Shown here piece after piece: positions 60,769 through 64,000 of a stretch of DNA of 64,000 bases. The notes under the pieces were generated by a model. The model was given only the letters and a program-made list of their open reading frames with translations, did no database searches and was not told the DNA's origin. Position 1 is the stretch's first letter; the number at the start of each line of letters is the position of its first letter. This DNA comes from JAEUHZ01 sp964552795 (lineage in GTDB: Bacteria; Planctomycetota; UBA1135; GCA-002686595): positions 195,872-259,871 of the forward strand of contig CAZKIO010000002.1 in NCBI GenBank assembly GCA_964552795.1, read 5' to 3'. Both the position numbers and the translations under genes were made by a program.

Positions 60769-61401
60769 TCACTCCTTGACGCCCTCGATGCTGATCGTGA
60801 GCTGGATCTCGTCGTGCTTGCCGCCCGACGCGTCGGCCATGTACTTCATTCCGTAGTCGCTCTGCTTGATGGCGAGCACGCCGTGGAATCCCGCGCGCTG
60901 TCCCGCGCGCGGATCGGTGGCGGTGCCGACGTGCTCCATGGTGAGCGCGACCTCCTTCGTGACCCCGTGGAGCGTGAACCGGCCGGTGACGGCCCAGGTC
61001 TTGTCGCCGGACTTGCGCGCGGACGTGCTCTCGAACGTGGCCACCGGGAACTGCTTCACGTCCAGGAAATCGGGGCTGCGCAGGTGGTCATCGCGCGACT
61101 TGTCGTTGCTGTCGATGCTCTCGGTGCGCACGCGGACCGACACCTGGCACTGCGCGGGCGCGGCCTCGTCGAGCGTGAACAGGCCCTCGACGGCGTTGAA
61201 GCGGCCGTAGGTGTAGGAGACGCCCAGGTGGTTCGCGCGCCACAGGACCGTCGAGTGCACCGGGTCGATGGTGTAGGTGACCGCGGCGGCGGCCGGCGCG
61301 GGCGCGGCGGCGGGAGCGCGTGCCGAGGCGAGGATGGAAACGAGGCCGAGGCCGGCGAGGGCGACGCCGGCCACGGAGGCGGTGGTCACTGCGGGGTTCA
61401 T
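60769..61401 (-). CDS. YceI-like family periplasmic protein
   Basis: A 210-residue exported protein. The start ATG 61401 has a GGAG about 8 nt upstream, and a hydrophobic N-terminus (AVTTASVAGVALAGLGLVSI) that may be cleaved or anchor it. The YceI lipocalin-like domain is clear: VTYTIDPVHSTVLWRANHLG, SYTYGRFNAVEGLFTLD, RSPDFLDVKQFPVATFESTS, RFTLHGVTKEVALTMEHVG and VLAIKQSDYGMKYMAD. YceI proteins bind isoprenoid or other hydrophobic ligands in the periplasm. It is divergent from the SPFH pair across 173 nt. Confidence 0.92.
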   Translation of the reverse strand: MNPAVTTASVAGVALAGLGLVSILASARAPAAAPAPAAAAVTYTIDPVHSTVLWRANHLGVSYTYGRFNAVEGLFTLDEAAPAQCQVSVRVRTESIDSNDKSRDDHLRSPDFLDVKQFPVATFESTSARKSGDKTWAVTGRFTLHGVTKEVALTMEHVGTATDPRAGQRAGFHGVLAIKQSDYGMKYMADASGGKHDEIQLTISIEGVKE

Positions 61402-61574
61402 CGAAGGATCTCCAGGAACGAGGACGGCTGGACAGACTCCCCGGGCCGGCGGACGAATGCAAGATCCGCCGGAAACGCGGCCCGCGGGCCCGGCACCGAT
61501 TCTCGCGGATGGCTGCGCAGTCGCCCGGCCCGGCGGCGGTGAGGACGCGCAGACCCGAACGCGGGGGAGCGACC
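61402..61574. promoter_or_regulatory. Divergent promoter region, YceI versus SPFH genes
   Basis: A 173-nt spacer. The Shine-Dalgarno of YceI (GGAG, minus strand) and that of the first SPFH gene (GGGGGAG before GACC ATG at 61575) are visible. No -35/-10 boxes are stated because none was clearly above background. Confidence 0.4.
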
Positions 61575-62708
61575 ATGAGACAAGCGCAGGAACGAAGCCG
61601 CACCCAGGCCGCACCCACGGCGCGTCGCAGGCGTCGCCGGCTGGGCGAGATCGGCGTGGCGTTCCTGCTCGCCCCGCTGTGCGTGTACGAGTCGATGCGG
61701 CGCCTCAGCGCGGAGCCGGGCCTGGCCGAGATCCGCGACCACGAGGTCGCCGTGCTGGAGGACGGCTGGGCGCGCCGGCTGGAGGTCCTCGACACGCCCG
61801 GTTACCGCGCGTTCCTGCCCTGGTTCCAGTCGGTGCACACGATCGACAAGAGCCCCAACGCGCTGGTGTTCCAGGGCAACCGCGCGCAGAACGTGAACCA
61901 CGTGCCGCGCCTCCTGGTGCGCGCCAACGACGGTTCGAGCTTCTGGTTCGAGGAACTCACGCTGCAGTACGCGCTGCGCACCGAGCGCGCGGCGCACGTC
62001 CTGGAGGACAGCGGCGCCGGCGACGCCTTCAAGGAGGAGCTGATGCGCGCGCACGCCCGGGCGATCCTGCGCGACGAATTCGGGCGCTTCGCGGCGCGCG
62101 ACGTCACCCGTCCGGACAACCTGCAGAGCGCGACGCGCGCCAGCCTGGAGCGGCTCAACGCGGCGCTCGAACGCCACGGGATCGAGGTGCTGGAGGTCAG
62201 CTCGCCCAAGCCGGCCTTCGACAAGGCCTACGAGGGCAGCATCAACCGGCGCAAGGTCGCCAACCAGGAGGTCGAGACCCTGCGAGCGCGCATCGAGGCC
62301 TTGCGCGAGCAGGGCAAGCTGCACGAGCAGCGCGTGCGCCGCGACAAGGAGAACGAGCTGAAGAAGCTCGAGGCCAACCTGACGCGCGACGTGGGCGCGG
62401 CCGAGAAGGAGCGCATCCGCGCGATCGCCGAGGCCGACAACGTCCACCGTGCGAAGCTGTCGGAGGCGCGCACGCTGCGGGCCGAGCGCGAGCTGCAGGC
62501 GGCCGTGCTGACGGCCAAGTACACCGCGCTGGCCGAGGACGCGCGCGCGCGCGCGGCGGCCCTGCGCGCGCACGGGACCGGCGCGGTGCGCGCCGCGCTG
62601 GTCGACCGGCTGGCCGGCATCCAGTTCCAGCTCCTGCCCTACAGCCGCGACCCGTCACCGCAGCGCGTGGAGTACGAGCAGCCCGCGGGCGGCAAGCCCA
62701 AGCCCTGA
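61575..62708 (+). CDS. SPFH/Band-7-like membrane protein 1
   Basis: A 377-residue protein from ATG 61575 (GGGGGAG Shine-Dalgarno). The arginine-rich N-terminus (TARRRRRRLGEIGVAFLLAP) is followed by one hydrophobic segment. Residues about 60-230 hold a Band-7-like fold (VHTIDKSPNALVFQGNRAQN, LLVRANDGSSFWFEELTLQY, AILRDEFGRFAARDVT, LERHGIEVLEVSSPKPAF). A long charged helix follows (KVANQEVETLRARIEALREQ, RRDKENELKKLEANLTRDVG, ERIRAIAEADNVHRAKLSEA), the usual coiled-coil of SPFH proteins. It forms a pair with the next SPFH gene (21 nt), as in HflKC-type complexes, although the sequence is not obviously HflK. Confidence 0.83.
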   Translation: MRQAQERSRTQAAPTARRRRRRLGEIGVAFLLAPLCVYESMRRLSAEPGLAEIRDHEVAVLEDGWARRLEVLDTPGYRAFLPWFQSVHTIDKSPNALVFQGNRAQNVNHVPRLLVRANDGSSFWFEELTLQYALRTERAAHVLEDSGAGDAFKEELMRAHARAILRDEFGRFAARDVTRPDNLQSATRASLERLNAALERHGIEVLEVSSPKPAFDKAYEGSINRRKVANQEVETLRARIEALREQGKLHEQRVRRDKENELKKLEANLTRDVGAAEKERIRAIAEADNVHRAKLSEARTLRAERELQAAVLTAKYTALAEDARARAAALRAHGTGAVRAALVDRLAGIQFQLLPYSRDPSPQRVEYEQPAGGKPKP

Positions 62709-62729
62709 CGCACGGCCCGGAGATCGACC

Positions 62730-63944
62730 ATGAAGAACCTGATCGCTGGATTCGGCCGCGCGCTGCATTCCGCCGCACGTTCCGCAGGACGCGCGCTGGT
62801 GCGCGTCGGCTCGGCCGCCCGGCGCGGCGCGGTGCGCGTCGCGCGCAGCCGGCCTGTGCGCGTCGCGGTCGCGGGTCTGTTGCTGGGCCTGCGGCTCACG
62901 CTGTGGACGGCCGTGCTGACCGTGCTGGCGCTGGGCGCGGGCTGGTTGTGCTTCCAGCGCGTGCCGGCCGGGTCGATCGGCGTGCGCCAGGCCAACTTCG
63001 GCGCGGGGATCGAGCCCGTGGACCATTCCTTCGGCATCTACTTCGGTCCGCGCGGACTCGTGCGCTGGCACCTGGTCGAGCGCCGGACGCACGTGCTCGA
63101 CTTCGCCTGGGAGACCGAGGGCGGCGACGCGCCGCCGCTGGAGGTGCGCACCCGCGACGGGAACATCTGCCACGTCGCGCTGTCGGTGCTCTACCGCGTG
63201 AAGCCCGGCGAGGCGCACCTCCTGGTGGCCGACGGGCTGCGCCTGGCCTACCACCAGCGCGTGAAATCGACGGTCGAGAAGATCGTGCTGCAGGAGTTCG
63301 GCAACCTGAGCTCGGCCGACTTCGCCGACACCGACGTGCGGCTCGCGCGCTGCGCGGCGACGCTGCCGCGCGTCAACGAGCTGCTCGCGGCGTTCCACGT
63401 CGAAGCCGAGAGCCTGATGATCACCCAGTTCCTGTTCGCGATCGAGTACGAGAAGAAGCTGCAGGAGAAGCAGCTCGCCGCCCAGGAGATCCTGATGGCG
63501 TCGGCGCAGCAGGAGGTCGAGAAGCAGCGCGAGATCAACTCGACGCTGGAGGCCGAGCAGGACGCCGCGGAGAAGGCCATCCGCGCCGAGATGGACCTCG
63601 TGATCCAGGAGCGTTTCGTGGCCGGGCGGCAGCGGATCCTGGCGATCGAGACCGAAGCCAGGGAATACGACCGCCGCCGCAAGGCCGAGGCGCAGGCCGA
63701 GTACGACCGTCTGGTGGCGGAGGGGGATCGCGTGCTGGCCCGCGCCGAGGCGCTCAAGGAGACGCTGGCGGGAGAGTTGTGGGACTCGGAGGACGGACGC
63801 ATCCTCCTGGCGCGGCGCGCCGCGGAGAACCTGAACATCCAGCAGGTGACGCTGAACTCGAACGACCCGCGCGTGCCGAGCGTCCTCGACCTGGACGAGA
63901 TGGTGGCGCTGCTCCTGGGCAAGGGCGCCGGTCGCGGGCCTTGA
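62730..63944 (+). CDS. SPFH/Band-7-like membrane protein 2
   Basis: A 404-residue protein from ATG 62730 with GGAG upstream. An arginine-rich N-terminus and a hydrophobic segment (LRLTLWTAVLTVLALGAGWL) precede the Band-7 domain: VPAGSIGVRQANFGAGIEPV, VRTRDGNICHVALSVLYRVK, GLRLAYHQRVKSTVEKIVLQ, EFGNLSSADFADTDVRLARC, FHVEAESLMITQFLFAIEYE. The C-terminal region is a charged coiled coil (KKLQEKQLAAQEILMASAQQ, KQREINSTLEAEQDAAEKAI, RRRKAEAQAEYDRLVAEG). It likely forms a heteromeric membrane scaffold with the preceding protein. Confidence 0.85.
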   Translation: MKNLIAGFGRALHSAARSAGRALVRVGSAARRGAVRVARSRPVRVAVAGLLLGLRLTLWTAVLTVLALGAGWLCFQRVPAGSIGVRQANFGAGIEPVDHSFGIYFGPRGLVRWHLVERRTHVLDFAWETEGGDAPPLEVRTRDGNICHVALSVLYRVKPGEAHLLVADGLRLAYHQRVKSTVEKIVLQEFGNLSSADFADTDVRLARCAATLPRVNELLAAFHVEAESLMITQFLFAIEYEKKLQEKQLAAQEILMASAQQEVEKQREINSTLEAEQDAAEKAIRAEMDLVIQERFVAGRQRILAIETEAREYDRRRKAEAQAEYDRLVAEGDRVLARAEALKETLAGELWDSEDGRILLARRAAENLNIQQVTLNSNDPRVPSVLDLDEMVALLLGKGAGRGP

Positions 63945-63959
63945 AGGTACTGTCCCAAT

Positions 63960-63988
63960 CCGCTGCACTCTCTCCGGCGGCGCAGCGG
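63960..63988 (+). terminator. Possible terminator hairpin after the SPFH pair
   Basis: CCGCTGC and GCAGCGG form a perfect 7-bp stem with a 15-nt loop, starting 16 nt after the stop of the second SPFH gene. There is no T-run in the window part seen. Confidence 0.4.
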
Positions 63989-64000
63989 GTCTCTCGCGCT

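Overview
The window is about 64 kb of very GC-rich bacterial DNA, densely coding, with about 44 protein genes. Many same-strand neighbours overlap by 4 nt (ATGA or GTGA), which suggests translational coupling. I saw no rRNA, tRNA, CRISPR array, transposase or phage gene. The gene set points to a diderm: a TamA/TamB-like outer-membrane pair, lipoproteins and a secretin-type domain. Secreted proteins with Ig-like or propeller folds, a Ser/Thr kinase with a TPR tail, a DUF5658-type protein, a FecR-like protein with carboxypeptidase-regulatory repeats and two ECF sigma modules fit best with Planctomycetota or a similar deep-branching environmental lineage. That placement is inference from gene content; no phylogenetic marker was computed.

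Layout: (1) 1-2395, the 3' end of an acetyl-CoA synthetase and an acyl-CoA ligase. (2) 2396-7926, a visibly less GC-rich stretch with two large secreted proteins. (3) 7951-13695, a trypsin-like lipoprotein protease, an NAD-dependent epimerase, and a membrane-fused spermidine-synthase-like protein divergent from an MTA/SAH-nucleosidase-like gene. (4) 13756-30672, a surface-polysaccharide cluster: one polyprenyl-phosphate sugar transferase, six GT4-like and one GT2 glycosyltransferases, a toroid (lyase-like) protein and a membrane-anchored sulfatase-superfamily enzyme, interrupted by a DUF5658-type protein, a Ser/Thr kinase and a protein of unknown function. (5) 30685-36590, tamB-tamA-like genes. 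(6) 36773-41717, an ECF sigma factor with a ChrR-type anti-sigma, divergent from a DUF4331 protein, a 71-residue putative lipoprotein, a DUF4198 protein and then a short secretin-domain protein. (7) 41727-45128, TruD, a free-standing archaeal-type threonyl-tRNA editing domain and a GH20-like hexosaminidase. (8) 45151-51875, AddA/AddB helicase-nuclease. (9) 51908-57345, a membrane/HhH protein, a TPR protein, a FecR-like/carboxypeptidase-regulatory protein and its ECF sigma factor. (10) 57419-63944, a GT-C membrane glycosyltransferase, a lipoprotein, a membrane protein, a YceI protein and two tandem SPFH proteins.

The dominant theme is the cell envelope: polysaccharide assembly and modification, outer-membrane biogenesis, surface proteins, and two membrane-to-transcription signalling modules. 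Polymerase, flippase and export genes of the polysaccharide pathway are not in the window, so that cluster is incomplete here or split in the genome. Where the annotated start differs from the longest open frame, signal peptides, overlap geometry and Shine-Dalgarno spacing decided the choice.
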